A DNA stretch of 64,000 nucleotides, from NCBI GenBank assembly GCA_963070105.1, contig OY718803.1, positions 4,508,507-4,572,506 of the forward strand. The letters are read 5' to 3'. Made by a program: the position numbers and the translations under genes. This document shows, in pieces, positions 1 to 16,585 of the stretch. Source of the DNA: Litomosoides sigmodontis (Eukaryota; Nematoda; Chromadorea; Rhabditida; Onchocercidae). Positions within the stretch are counted from its first letter, which is position 1, and every line of letters begins with the position of its first letter. The notes beneath the pieces were generated by a model. The model saw only the letters and a program-made list of their open reading frames with translations, was not told the origin of the DNA and did not search any database.

Positions 1-3000
1 TTATTAGGTGTTTTCACCTGCTCCTTGTTGGCATCATTTTGCTGTTGTCCCTGCTGTAGTTGCTGTTGAGTATCACCAGCTGGAGCAGCTGGCTCGGTCG
101 TAGTTGCAGTTCCCTCCCCAGCATCTCCAGAATCTGTAGCAGTGGCAGCTACAGTGGATGGCAGAACGAGTTTTTGAGCATCTACAGCAGCAAGTTTGTT
201 CCCAAGCTGATCCTTTAGCGTAGCCAGTAACTGTTGGTAGCACTCTTCGGTGGGCATCAAACCACTGGTGTCCGGAAGAAACAGGCAGCATGTGTCCATT
301 CGATCTTTCTCAGCACGATAATAACGAATCTCCGCCATTTTGTACCTGAGGGTTCACAGTGGTTTCTCAAAACTTTGTTTCAGCTTATCACTACAGTGAT
401 GCCTTCGTTTTTTCCCATTCCTCCAAAAAAGTTCAGATTACACACTAGACCCACTTGATAATTGGTAATGCAAAATTTACACCTAGTTAAGCTTAAAGCT
501 TCGTAGGGCTTCACAAACACAGCTATTATCCTCGTAAAAAGTTAAGCTGCATAATGTGGACTAAATGTGTAAACTATTAAAAACTTAGGTCATGCAAGTA
601 AAAATAATATTTTCAGCAGCCGTTTCTCCCATTCAGCCGTTGCATCACTGTCGAGTAGAAGCATAATGATGTTCTAAGAAAAGAGCTTTTATACAAGTTA
701 GAGTTCAAAGTTACTTAATAAAGTAGAACAATGAAGAGGTTCTCAGGTACCGAAGATACCACATTCGTGGCTTTATACATGGTAAATATAGAATTTTATC
801 CCTCAAAATATGCACTTACCAGCTTAAGTCGTTATACTGATCTTCCGCGACATGCTTCTTATTCCAGTACTTATTACTATACTTATTAAAATTTCAGAAA
901 AAGTGAAAGAAATTCGTGATCTGCTGCCAAATTACTAAACATCTATGATGCTAACAAAATCCAGCACATGAAATTTCCTTTTGATCAGTCATGAATGAAA
1001 AGTGAATCACAATGTTCACCATAATAGCTCCTCTAACATACCATCTAGGACATTTGGAGAGATCCACTCCAATTAAAGCTCGAACGGTCCGAATTGCGGT
1101 ACGGACAAAGACTTGAGGATCTGATTCGGGATTATCGCCGTCAAGTGACGGTGACCAAGCACCACCGATTGCCATCATTTCTTTGTTACGTGTACCTAAA
1201 ATCGAATTATATTCTCAACTTAGTTGAGGCATACAAATTTTATGCTCGGCAATGTTACTGTAAAAGAAGAGACGATGAACAAAGGTGGTAGAAATACAGA
1301 GCACATTAAATCAACATAAAGACAAAAGTACAAAACAAAATGTAGCTACTGGCATCGACAAAAAAACCTGATCTAATTTGCTGAAAATTTAATTCAATTA
1401 GTAGTCGAGATTCTCACCGACAACAAAGCTGATGCAACGTTTTAGAGAAGCCGAATCAGTGTTTTCATCAACTGAACCATCAACTAGCAAACCAAACGCT
1501 TTCTGGTGTACCGTCGATAAGCCCTGATGACTCATCAGGACAACCTGAAAAAATCCATGACATATACTATATTACTCGCCGAAGAACATAAAGAGCTTTA
1601 GCAGTAAAGAATGCAGATCGATAAGCAAAGAACAGAAATAAGCATTCATTCCAGATAAAGATCTGAAACAGTTTCTTGACATTACGGCAAAGACATTCGA
1701 TAACAAATTCAGCAAAAGGAAATCTTAACCTTAACAGAAAATCGGTAATCTGCATCTGGAGGATTCAATGCTTGCAAGCTTTCATTTGGGCAATCAATAT
1801 CCTTATGCAAAACATGGTAAGTGATCGGTGCCGCGGAAATTGGTATCGGATTTTCAATAGGCGTCGTTTTTGGCCATTCGATGCTAACATCAGAAAAATC
1901 TGATGGGATGTAGAGTGATGGATAACGTTTGCGCAGCTGCATTACAGTTTGCTTCGTTCCATTCCTTCATTTTGTAAGAAGTAAAAAACACACCAAAAAA
2001 AGATTTCGAAAATTAAAGAACAAACAGATGTCTACAAATTTCATCATTAATTTCATAATAAAAGCCAAGTAAAAGGATAACGAAATAAGCATACAAAATT
2101 GGTGGTTTTGGGATGTAACACTGATAGCGAGGTATGATACGTGCACGTCGACGAGGAGGTGACAAACTATCGTGAGTATTTAGATCATGTTTTTGCGAAG
2201 GTGATCTATTACGTCCTGAAACGCTCGCTGAATGCTCTCGTTTCCCTTCGTGTTTTCGTGCTGGTGTTGAATGTTTTGGGGATATACGACCCATTGGACC
2301 TTTCGCGTAGTCACGAGGTGGACTTCTGTAAACAAGAAGTTCAAGAGTTCAGATGCTATTACAACCTGGTATCAAATACTAACTTTAGTAATAAATATCA
2401 GCTTGAATCTGAGCATTCGATGATATGCCATTAACTTTTGCATACTTTATTAAAAACTCACACCAAATTCTAAACCCAAACAGAGTGCAAAATTTTGTAA
2501 GCTCACCAAATGCATGCGTTTTATTTCAAATCTTTTCCGAAATGCCTATCGGATTACATAATGCTCTTAAAAAACAAATCTGACCTTCGAGGTGATCGCC
2601 GTGGAAGGCCTCTGGGAGGTGAAATGCGTTTCGGTGGACTCAAACGCCTCATATCCTGTACCAGTGCTGATGGAGCACATGGTCCTCCTCGAGGAGAACG
2701 ATGTCGGCCCGCTCCACCAGGTGAACGAGAACGTGGTGCTAAAATTGCAGAGTTTAATTTAGTTATAACAGAACGCAAAAAATCGCTTTAATGAATTAAA
2801 CGACTCGCAATATAAATATATCACCAACAAGGTGTAATAAATCTAAATTTCAAACCATAAGACCTTTTTGATGTATCTAATAGTGGATTGCAAAATAATT
2901 ACATGCGCGAAAATCACGTGGTCGGGAGTCATTTATGTGTGCCACGGTTTGTGGCTTTTCGAGAGTTTTGCCGACCCAACTTTGTTCACCGGTTATCATT

Positions 3001-4746
3001 CCACGGCCGGCCATTGCTTGTCGACCGCGATCTGGAGGTGTATGAGTTGGTGGTCCACCACCACCTGGACCTCCTTTATCACCAATTAACTGGACTCTAT
3101 ATGCATTCCACTTGAACGGCATAGTAGGATTATATGACGCTTCGACCATAACTCGATCACCTGCTCGTGGTAAAGCACCACGAACATTACTAAAAACTTG
3201 ACTTTAGTACTGAAAATTCTTAACCACTAATTTAAATTTTTGAAAGCCCTTTTCAACACTTTTAAGAGAGCATCGTTTATTTATTATTTGGATAGAAAGT
3301 CGATTTCTAGCTCATAATAACTATACACATAAGGATTATGAAGAGCTTCAGTGTTAAAAAGGTATATCTAATTCGTACATACCTTACTTGGAAGAAAACA
3401 TCATCATCAATAAATCCATAATTGTCATGCATTTTTGTAACCACACCAGAAAATGTTCGGTTCTTTTGCTGAAAATTCTGCACTACCGCTAAAATATGCA
3501 ACTGAAAAAAATTAGTTGAATCCTTCCCAATCACCCGTCACAGCCTAGTTAAGCTGAGTCACCCACATAAACAATTCACATAACTCAAAAAAAATGGTTG
3601 GGAGCCAAACTGGTAATCACCGTCGAATTCGTTCCATTATTAGAAACAACGAGAGGAGATTCAGTGGACAGCATAGCCTCTTTGAAATTTCTTGAAGTAA
3701 CTCAATACAACACATCCATGACTACAGCCTCTATCCCTACTGATATTATGAAAAAACCACAGCACCGGACAACCAAGCTATACATTCAAAACTGTGAAGG
3801 CAAACTGCTAAGTTACAAATTAAACAACTCTATTCATAAAATATGTCATCACGGTTAACTTTTGGAACACATTAAATGCCGATTTCTGTGCGTTGTTCGT
3901 AAATTGAAAAACCGTCAACAAAGATAACGTGAAATTCGAGAACTAGCCTATCGATATTGAAGCATTGCACTGAAGATTGCTTTTTACCTCAATCTAATTA
4001 CAAACTAACAATTGAATCAAAATGTAGTTACTTGTTGCTGGGCTTGCATTCGAATTGTTTGTGATGGCGTCTGCAGCATACCCAAATTCATGCCCATGTT
4101 ACCTACTGCTTGTTGCGAAAAAGCAGCAGCATTGATCATACCCATCTGTGCAAACGGTTGTGCACCAATTAGAGGGTTCTGGAAGAGACCGGCATTGAGT
4201 TGTTGATTTGCTCCTGCGATGATTTAATGTTAATTCCAAAACGAAGATTTGACACCACTTCAAAGTCAATTTATTACTATTCGAAATATGGATTTCATAG
4301 CCAAACCAACGATTCAAATATTATATTTAATTATCATCTCATTCCTTTTTTATCACCATATACAGGAAAATATAAAACACTAAAATCATTATAAATAATC
4401 AGTTAAACTATTCAGCGGCTAACTCGTGTGAATGTCTAACCCAATTTTTTTCTAAAATTCCGAATACTGCGTAACTCAATACCAAACAGTGGCAGTAATG
4501 GTGTTTACGAATAGATTGAAACAATAAAAGACAATATCACAATACTAGATAAAAACTCTACCAAAATCAATCTTTTAGAAGCAGAAAAAAGCATCAACGC
4601 TATATGTACCATTGTATAGCAAATTATAAAATCTTTTACGAATGAAAACCGAAGACTTAATAATAATGTCAAGTCAAGCGCAGAAGACAAAAATTACCAG
4701 GTGGTCGGGCCCAGGCAGCTGGATTCTTTGGACCAAACTGTGACAT
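1..4746 (-). CDS. CCAR1: CCAR1 / LST-3-type cell-cycle and apoptosis regulator, N-terminal part
   Basis: Ten exons can be joined in frame: 4746-4698, 4213-4032, 3501-3383, 3189-2990, 2738-2585, 2325-2095, 1964-1730, 1544-1418, 1195-1042 and 345-1, giving about 598 codons before the window edge. The start is ATG at 4746 (MSQFGPKNPAAWARPP). In order one sees a Gln/Asn/Met-rich N-terminus, an S1-like segment (FSGVVTKMHDNYGFIDDDVF, then VMVEASYNPTMPFKWNAYRV), an Arg/Ser/Pro-rich linker, the YPSLYIPSDF and NPPDADYRFSVKV blocks, and the DBC1-type block MAIGGAWSPSLDGDNPES. This order matches vertebrate CCAR1, a nuclear co-activator and splicing-linked factor; the C. elegans relative is LST-3. The C-terminal SAP and EF-hand-like parts would lie left of the window. 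The acceptor before exon 7 is purine-rich (aaaatgaag). It is divergent from mRpL55. Confidence 0.92.
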
Positions 4747-6190
4747 TATAATTTCGTCACCTTCAAATCCAAACTTAGTACGTTTCGAATTTCAAGCACT
4801 GTCGTTCGCACCAGATACTAAAACTCAAATCATAAAACCTGGCAAAATTTCGAACGTCTAAAACGATGAATGTGTCGTCAAATTTATTAGATGTTATTGC
4901 AAAATACATGTTAACGACGCTCTAGGATACAATGTATTGAACAAATGTGTTTCAATTTGAGTTATTCAACATGAAAAAGCGGTTAGCAAAACAAATTCCT
5001 CAGTCGTCAACACAGCAACTGATAACAATCGCCATGGATAGAACTGAGAGAGAAAGTTAAGAACCCACTCATCGCACACAGCAAAAGACATCAAACCAGA
5101 ACCCACAACATCGAAACTAAGAGCACGACCCATCCAGCTCTAGTCTTTCCCGCAACACCCACCCCACCACCCCAACCATAATAGTGTGCTCGGCCACATG
5201 CGGCTCACGTTTACTGGTGTAAGAAGAAAATTCGCGTTCCCCTATCATCCACTCTAGAAACGGTCCGAAGTAAAATTAGTAATATTCGGCCTATGGTGAG
5301 ACGTAGTGCAACTGCTTCTGGATCAGTAAGATTGCATATATTCGTTCATCAACTCACCTAGAGTTAGGAGGTGAATGCCTTGCCTAAGAACTCCTTTTAT
5401 GAAGACACTTAGTAACACTGAATTTGCACGGTCTCGGATAACACTGCATGCCAACACTCTGACGATGTTGTTAATCTATCAGCGTTGTCAACAACTGAAG
5501 ATAGGGTTCGCACGGCACGTTTAGACTGATCTCAGCTATTATCTTTCCCCTCTGAAATCAATATTTTTTGAAATGGTAGTTAATTTCGAGTAGTGAGAAT
5601 CTTGTACATAACATTTTAGGTGCTGTTGAGTGCCGAGAAACAGTAAACGGCTACAACTGTGAATGACCTGAAAAATGTGGACCCTTTGTACAACTTCGAA
5701 CCTTCATTACTCGCGTCTAAAGCATACGCAACAACCACTGCGCCATCGACTACACGCGTTTTTCTCTGATTATCATGTGACTCAGTGCTGGACAGCAATG
5801 CGACGTTTGCGTGTGCGGTGTGACGGATCAGTCTCGTAGAAGTCGAACTTTCCCCCACTTAATCATCTGCTGTCCTTTCCCTGTTTTCCTGCTCTCTCAT
5901 CCTACTACGACTCTATTCCTCTTAGTTATACCATATCTCTTACTTTTCTCCACTTCCCTGCTCACAACTTCCTTTACAAGGAGTGAAGTACATTAAACTG
6001 TTCTAAAATTTATCATATTGTCTTTGCTCTCCTCAAACATTCTATATTTCTCCATTTGCTTTGGTGGCACAGTTTGATGCGTCTTCGTACGTCTTTGAAC
6101 GGTTGCGGCGATTTTGCGAAACGCCCCTCTTACCTGAGCTCCCACGCCATTCGTTTCGAATGAAATTTGATCGGGAAAGTTCAATTTAAG
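4747..6190. other. Intergenic, divergent promoter region of CCAR1 and mRpL55
   Basis: This stretch separates the two divergently oriented starts at 4746 (minus) and 6191 (plus). It must hold both promoters. No coding exon that splices into a neighbour was found, and the short open frames here lack protein-like composition. No clear TATA or other named motif was identified. Confidence 0.6.
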
Positions 6191-6965
6191 ATGTTGGAGT
6201 TGCTGAGGAAAGTGACGCACAACCGAATGCCTTCACTGCTTTCCACCGTTAAAACTTTCTATCGTTCAGGTAAATTTTATCTTTCTGTACAGTGGCACTA
6301 GGTAAATGCTGAAGTTTCTTATCATTTCACGCTGCAAATTCCATTCATTTCCAGATCGTTGCAACGCTCATCGCGCAGCCATTTCTCGAATAAAGCGCTC
6401 CAAATATATTCGACACTATCATGTGACTGTAAAGTTTTTGGTCTCACTCTGAAATATTAGATTATTATGTGTATTATCGATTTATTGACAGCATATTCGA
6501 ACTTTCATCCACTTTTTCTAGCTTCTCCAACCAGATGGAACGACTGTTCCAATACGAGCTGTGGAGCCCTTGAATTTGATTCAAATGCCTTTTAACTTAG
6601 ATGCCTTAACCGATGAAGAACGTCGACACTTAGAAATGAAGCGACATAAAACTGAGAAACTGACGGTAAGCAACGAAAATTTACAAAATTTAACTCAAAC
6701 TTTTTGGAGACAGCATTAGTGTTTCTATTTTGCAGCATTTTGGTATTAACGCTTTAAATCCACAGCAAGGAAATATTCATTTCAGAAGTTTATGGATTGT
6801 GGTGCCTTATTGATTATAGGACTTTTTCAATTTTTATTGTTTTCCCATTCCTCCTTAAAAGTTTACTTAATCTGAACGTCTAAATTTCAGAAGAAACGGG
6901 AAACCGTGAAATTTGACGCTGATGAGTACATTGATTTGTGGCGGAAGAGCTCGAAAAATCGGTAA
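6191..6965 (+). CDS. mRpL55: Mitochondrial large-subunit ribosomal protein L55
   Basis: Four exons: 6191-6269, 6355-6428, 6522-6665 and 6891-6965. They join into a protein of about 123 residues, a normal length for mL55. Exon 2 gives AHRAAISRIKRSKYIRHYHV and exon 3 gives LLQPDGTTVPIRAVEPLNLI followed by PFNLDALTDEERR, which follow the metazoan MRPL55 pattern HRAA-R.-R--Y-R-Y and QDGSTI-IRY-EPR. The C-terminus (EYIDLWRKSSKNR) matches the family's basic tail. It is a metazoan-specific mitoribosomal protein, so it should be imported into mitochondria; the basic N-terminus (MLELLRKVTHNRMPSLLSTV) fits a targeting peptide. A possible polyadenylation signal AATAAA lies at 7306-7311. Confidence 0.9.
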
Positions 6966-9643
<2,678 letters not shown>

Positions 9644-10852
9644 CAGCTCATCATTGCCCAAGTACTCCTTATTCTGAAGCATCATATGACCACCCATCCA
9701 CCGCTGTGCCTGTATGCTCCTTCGGATGATTTTAATGAAATATTCATGAAATATTTGACTTGTGGGTTTTCTCATACTCGCGTTCCATATGGTCTCTTTA
9801 TTTCAGCGAATTGTGTTCATGTTCGTTAGAAATTTCTGTATACTCACTCAGCAGCAGATCATTTCTTGGCTTTTTTTTTTCATTTTGTAGCTTAATTTTC
9901 AATGTTTTTGGGTTTGATTTTCTTGTGTGATCCACATTGTTTTTCCACTAACATCTTATGCAAATTTTTTTGGCTATGAGTGCTAATCCAAAAAGTATTC
10001 TTTCGCCAGTCACGGAATACCGACATTCGGGGATTGCAAAATGTTTTCATCTTCATTATCATTTTTTGAAAAAAGTTGTGGAGGAAACAAGGCAACCATC
10101 CGTAATTCCCGATCCATACAGTTTTGTGGAATGAGTAATAGATCTCGCGCAAAGCTAGTAACTGCGAAACTTTTCACGACCGACAGAAGTTATTCCACTT
10201 ATCTTTATTTCAAACGAGTAACTTTATTCGCATTTTTGAAGTAATTGATATTTGAAAAAACGGATGGTCCACACTTTATAACCACTTAAAATTCAAGATC
10301 GAAACATTTCTTTTCGGGCAAGCTATGACTTACGTGAAGATCGCAGTTTATGTGGAGAATTTGATTCGAGAAAAAAATCTCAGCTCTTTTTCCGAGTGAA
10401 ATATTTTTTTAAATAGTACACAGAAATTTAATCTGCAACCTCTATTACTTCTCTATTGTGAGCGCTCAATTTTCTTTCTGGCTCAGTTTAAAATTATGAT
10501 CACATCAAAACAATCTTTTATTAGGAAACAAATATTACATGATGTACAAGAGATCATTACATTTTTTGATATTTCTTATAAATTGTGGAAGGATATCATC
10601 AGACGAAATTTTCTATCTGGTGTGCTCAAACAGACTATTCTAATGAATGGCCATGTAGTCTACTTAGCCTAAAAGACATCGGAAATAAAGTGTAAAGATT
10701 TTCCACATGTGACACATTTCAGCAAAAATTAATTGTAGGATTACGAATTTAGAAGCTGCCTTTAGTGTATAGGTAAAAGCTTATTAAAGCTTTTTGAAAG
10801 ACACATGTTAGTCAATATGACCTCCTCACTGTTTATCTGTTTTTGACTATTG
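9644..10852. other. Intergenic, convergent 3' ends
   Basis: This lies between the DPM1 stop and the stop of the next gene on the opposite strand. It is AT-rich with T-runs. No gene, RNA or repeat could be supported here. Confidence 0.6.
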
Positions 10853-12606
10853 CTACACATCATTCATTACGAAAGCATCCCGATGCCGCCACTGCACCTC
10901 TTCCCTACAAGTATTATGATTTTGCATACTTTCCACTTCTGGTGTGTTCAGGACTTGGATGGTGGGAGTTGTCGCTGTTGAGCTTGCGGATAATGCTGAG
11001 TGATCTTCATCATTACCAGAATCATGTTCCGAATCATGCAGACCTGAAATATTCAAGATTATAAAATCCTTAAAATATTTGCAGCACGAACTAAGAGGAT
11101 AAGTCAAGATCTCTTGAGACATACACATGTTAGGGCACATTCAGGCAGGACATGTGTTAGCAACGAATCAATTAAGTAAAATTTAGTAAAAGGTCTAAAG
11201 CGACAATTGCTTCTCACTTCGAGACAACGTCGTAGAAACATGAAAAGTCACTACAAAATTGAATCGGCGAAATAAAATTCTGGATTTGAAGAACAAGGAA
11301 GTTTGTAAATACAAACCTGTCTGAATCTCTAAATGAGATTGGACAGATTTTGCATCAGTTGGGCTCCCAGGTTGTGCTTTGATAAAATGATCAGTAATTT
11401 TGGCTGCACTGATCAGTCCACGTTCTCCATCGCATTCGTCAGTAAGCTGCAAAAGCAGTGGCCAACAGCATTATGTTGCTTGACTACAGTTTTGCAAATA
11501 AGACATTCGCTAATAATGAAGAACATGTCCGAAAAGCATCCTCTTCTACAGCAGACTAGTTAGCTGATTTTATGTAGTACAAACCATGTCAGCCTAACGC
11601 TCACCTGTTCATCTGAAGACTGCTCTACCTCCTGTGTTTCCTGCGTTGTACTTGCTATTATTTGCAATGGTGATGCATAACGGATTTGTGATATGGGAAT
11701 TAATTCATTCCCATACAATAATTGCAAAATCGGTGAGAACATCGATTTAAGGACGAATAACAATATACAACATGATCTGACAGCTAATCGTCCGCACAAA
11801 TAAACGAGCGGAAGTAAGATGAAAATAATAATAAGAATAAGATGTGGGGTTGGTCGATATTCTAACGGACTGGATGGAGAAGGCATTTGATAATCGCAAT
11901 CTCCTGCAATCTAAAAAATGAAATGTACAAAAACAACATAGAGAGGGGATTGTTGGTAAAACTGAATAAAAATATTGAGTTTTAGATAGACACGAAATCA
12001 AATCCTCGGACTTCTGCAATTAACATATATAACACCGAAATTATTGAAAAATCTAGCTCTGTCCCATAACTTTTTCTTTCCTCTTTTCTGCACAGAAGAA
12101 TAGAATCGGACACAGCAATTTTAAAGAAAACTTTCATACTACAACTACTTGTTCCCAGAATCACATGTGCGGGAGATGTAAAAACATTCCTTTTAAAGTC
12201 TATTAAGTGTTTCCCACAAATATTTCTAACAGACTATTTTAAGGATTGAAATGCGAAATAAATAAAACGAAAGAATTAGCGGATAAGCCGATGAGGCTAC
12301 AGAGCGCCGTTGTTTGCAAGAGGGAATGTTGGAGGTTGTCGTTGCTATTTGTCTAAAATTTCTATGTGTAAAAACGAATTTCTTTTCCTTATATCGATGT
12401 ATTACATGAGTGCAAGATGATCTAATGCATAACGAAACAACAAACATCAAAGGCTCCCACCTAAAACCTGTAGAAGTCGGCTCAACTGTGAAGTTCTTTA
12501 AGCAAAAATTTAATTGCAATTTTCTGACCCGTCTGTTTGTCCACAATATAATCAGTGTGCTGAATAAAAGCTTGTGCCGTTAATCCGTACAGCAGGCAAG
12601 GCAATC
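10853..12606 (-). CDS. Unrecognised membrane-anchored protein, 5' end uncertain
   Basis: Three exons join well: 11903-11605, 11446-11317 and 11043-10853, about 206 residues to the stop. The first carries one strongly hydrophobic segment ([20 protein letters not shown]) followed by a second moderately hydrophobic stretch, then a Gln/Glu-rich part. The second begins [20 protein letters not shown]. The third is acidic and Ser/Thr-rich ([19 protein letters not shown]). Phases agree at each junction. A possible upstream exon, 12606-12529, reads [19 protein letters not shown] and could be the end of a signal peptide with a luminal segment. It needs a weak donor (gtcaga), and I found no start codon for it. 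I do not recognise the family. The topology suggests a single-pass protein with an acidic cytosolic tail; this is inference. Confidence 0.6.
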
Positions 12607-13715
12607 CTATAAAACGGTTTTATCAACCAATGTTAAATAAATGCCCGGATGAAAAATATTAACAAAAATTTTGGACTATAAGTAGAAGCATATATCTTCC
12701 TTACTGCTCAGAAAGGACATTAAAAATTTTCCGATTCAATATGCCAAATAGTTCAGGGTCACTAAGTGAAAAAAAGTTACCACAATTCAAAACTGTAATA
12801 AATTTATAAAAACGATTTTCGACGCTGAAATCCTCCCACGGTCCTTTTGTGCAGTGATATTTGATATATGGATAACAACCAATCCTGAAGTGGCTAGAAA
12901 TGTACAGCTCGAAATCCAAAACAAAAAAAAGGAGTTAACAGAAATGAAAACAAAAAAAGTTGTGAAAGTTAAGCAATACACTGGAGGGATGTAACATAAC
13001 AGTGGGACTGTATAGGGGAAACGTTGTGTTGACTGAATAGGACATTAAAAGTCTTACGAAGTAGGAACATAACTTGCCAGTACAAAAACCAATCGTTTTC
13101 AACGGTCAACGTTGATTTTTTGCTTTTTATAATAATTTTTAGACTTTGCGAATTCATAAAACTTTGAAAAATCATAAATTCCACCCAACATCAAGTCATG
13201 CTCTGCTGGAATATCGTAATATTCTACTTTTCAACCCATTTCTTCATAAAGCTAGGATTTTCAATCCATTCCTTCATAAAGAAAGACGATTGTTAACACA
13301 TTCGATAACTTCAAATTCTGGATAAAGTTGGATAAAATGGTGATAAAATGGTATAAAAATTTCCATTTTCAAGATATTGATTTTCCTACTTTCTACCTAA
13401 ACTCAAGTAAATGCTTCAAATAAAAAACGAAACAAAACAAATGCATGACAGATACAAAACATTGAGTTTTATATGTAAAAAACAATAACAACATAGGTTG
13501 CAAAAGAGTGCAAGAAGTTAGCAAATATAAAATCGCTTCTATCTATTAGAAAAACTTTTAAAAAGATAATCTTCTTACTTCCCTTTTTAAGTGATTTTTT
13601 TACGGGTTACAGCAAGAAAGTGACAAGTGACAGAAACTTTGCAATTTTTTAATGAAATTCTTAAAAGAAAAAACTTTCGTATTACCGGTGTTAATATTTC
13701 AGCAAACGACTCTTC

Positions 13716-13737
13716 TATATATATATATATATATATA
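13716..13737. repeat. (TA)11 microsatellite
   Basis: An uninterrupted TA run of 22 bases, visible directly. Confidence 0.9.
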
Positions 13738-13803
13738 ATGTGGAAGGCATAACCAAATCTGCTTCAACATCGATAAGTTGACTCTCAGAAAACTAACACT
13801 GGA

Positions 13804-13840
13804 GGGAGGCGGAGGGGAGAGGAGGGAAGGGAGAGAGGGG
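13804..13840 (+). other. G-quadruplex-type G-run
   Basis: Five runs of three or four G occur at 13804-13806, 13814-13817, 13824-13826, 13829-13831 and 13837-13840, with loops of 7, 6, 2 and 5 bases. This satisfies the usual G3N1-7 pattern. It sits in an almost pure purine tract (13801-13844) inside otherwise AT-rich DNA. Folding is inferred. Confidence 0.6.
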
Positions 13841-16557
13841 AAGGTGTTGCAGAAAAACAAGCACCACCAAGTTATCGCTTAAAAGGAAAAATAATTCTTT
13901 GGCTGCACTGTGGGAGGCAATATCATTCACTCGTTTCGCTAAATTTTTTCCTACTACGGAGTTCTTGCTAACTCCAAAAATTTCCCAAATTGATCTAAAG
14001 CTTCTGTAATTAGTGTTCGTGTTAGTGTTAGAGGTTTGCTAACTTATTTTAAAGTTATTTTCTCAACAAACAACGAAATAAGTAAATGAGGAATTTACGA
14101 TTGCGGAAGCATACTGTTGACAATTCTTACTTGAAACGTTCTTCAAATCTGTTACACTTGCAACCGATTGATAACCAGGAAGAATTTCGTTGCATTGACG
14201 GAAGAGTGCGATCAACAAGCATTACACATTCCCACTCCTAATTTTTCTCTTAAACAACAGCGTTTAACGCACATCCCACATGCAGTGGTAAATCAGTTGA
14301 CGAAAACAAGCAATAGTTCATACGATGAATTTTCTTAATAAAATCTTCAAGCACCCAAGCATAGCGAGCAGTGGTAAAGTCTTCTACATTGACTAACACA
14401 TGCACATACTTGTCGATAAATAACAGATTTTTGTGAATGTGTTTTTGCATTTAAGGGAGCAGTGCTACTTCTATCTAATTCGAATTGATAAAAACATTTC
14501 AATTTGTTGATTATACTGAAATAAAACGTCACTTGCAAGGAATTCACTAAAGCTCATAAAATAATTCAATGTAGGAGATTGTCCCTGAATCCATATCACA
14601 GATGGTTACTTTTATACTCCCTATTGCTGCTATTTTTATCCAGTAAATTTTTCGAAATTAAAAAAAAGATGATCAGCCTTCCAACAATGAGCACAACACT
14701 CACCAGAATGGTCTCTGAAATCGACCATTATTACAACAAACAATTCTCAATGAATCAAAAAAAAAAAGCAATTAGGCCTCCGGCAAAATAAAAGTATAAG
14801 AATTTAGCAACAGTAGAAAGTTTTATAAACAGTGACTGTACTCTGAAAAAAATGGAATGAATGACGACTTCCTCACCACCAAGACCATGCTTCATCACAT
14901 TCCGTTCACATAGGTGCCCATGCTCTAGGTTGCTAAGGCTTGAAGATACGCCAGATCAACTTAGTCAATTTGCATTTCATTTCTGTACCACAAATGTGAG
15001 ATTTACTAATCAAGAAAATCTTAAGTGAAGGAATGCCACTCTCCACTTAAAACTCATGTTTGCGGACCTACCTCTAAACATGAAAAATGCGTCGTCGTCG
15101 AACGGTGCAACGATTAAATTTATTCAAAAGGAACAGTCATCATATGACTAACGACAGATCAATAAAACACTAATCGAACAACTATCCTTCTCCCTGTTTC
15201 TCTCTCCCTCTCCTTCTGTACACCACCTCTCTTTTAAACAAACATGAAGAACATTCGCCATAATATCTCAATCCTTATTTAAAAATCAATTCAGTATACC
15301 CCAGTATATCCGATGTAAAAGTGTTTATATACATACATTTTGAGTGCCTCCGGAGCAATGTTATATACAGCTATGCCTATACTCAACTCAAACAATGTAA
15401 AAGAGGTGTATATAAAAACGAAATTAACTATTTTTAAACGCAACAGTGAAAAGCGGCTTCAAAATTAATGCTAATTTTTTGCAAGGAGGAAAAGGATAAC
15501 ATACCTTAGTATGCAATAATTATGGCCATCAACGTTAAAATTGAAATGCTTGTCGCCAAAATTGTCGTCTTGAACGTCCCTCAAATGGTCAGTAAAACAA
15601 TGAAAATTGTTCCAAAGAAATTTCTTGAATGATCAAATCGAAAAATGAATTCCTGAAGTTTCCGGCAGATAATATTTCCGTGATCTCCTCTTACAAAATG
15701 ATAACAAACATTGTGTAGAGTAGTAGTTATTACCGATAGAGTAGAAAAAATGATGTCCACGTGGGATATTTACGGCTTTGAATGTAACTTTTCACGATGT
15801 GGGATGCAAATGGGCGACGACGATAGAATGGGTTGATAAGGGAACGATAAGGCCAAACAAAGAGTAAATAAATCAGCATAAGATGAGGCTGGAACATCAC
15901 TTTCTGATATATTCAAATTACAGCATACCTTTCAAACTTGTTAATAGCAATTCCAGGATAAAAGTTTAAAAAAAAAAACAAAATAATTCGACACAGCATA
16001 TGATAAAGAAAAAAGCAGAGAAGTTGTGGAGTTTTACGAAAACTATGGAAATTAAATTCGTGAATAAGTAAATATGCCATTATCATAGTGCAAAAAGAAT
16101 GTTCATGAGGATGTAATGGGAAAGAGGAACCACCATTACTGAGTGCTCAGGAAGGAAAATGTGATAGTGACGGTCTGAAATTCACCTTTAGAAGAATCTT
16201 TTTATTGGAAGATCAATTCGAGCAAAATTTTCCCTCAAATATCTCCGTGAAAAGTAGGACCACCTGGAAAAAATATTGGAGAACCAAGCAACGAACGCCT
16301 TACTGTGAAATACGTTAATTTCCTCAACTACTCGGTTGAAAGGCATTGTTCTTGTAAGTTAACTCCCACATACCTAACTTCAGCTTTTCCGTTTTTCGTT
16401 ACCTTAACATACTGGTACTACTCCTCCTATAGAAATAAGTAGAGAGAGCTCCGCAACTGCAACTGGGCTCTCAGTGACAGTTATGAATGCTTCGGAATTC
16501 CTACAAGCTCTTGTCTCACCAGATAATTGTAGAATAACACGGCCTGCGGCCATATTA

Positions 16558-16585
16558 AATGGGCCATCACGCAAGGAGGCCCATT
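16558..16585. other. Hairpin in a GC-rich patch
   Basis: AATGGGCC at 16558-16565 pairs perfectly with GGCCCATT at 16578-16585 around a 12-base loop. The surrounding 16440-16680 is noticeably more GC-rich than its flanks and has no coding potential. It could be a structured RNA, a regulatory element or a remnant of a repeat. Confidence 0.45.
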
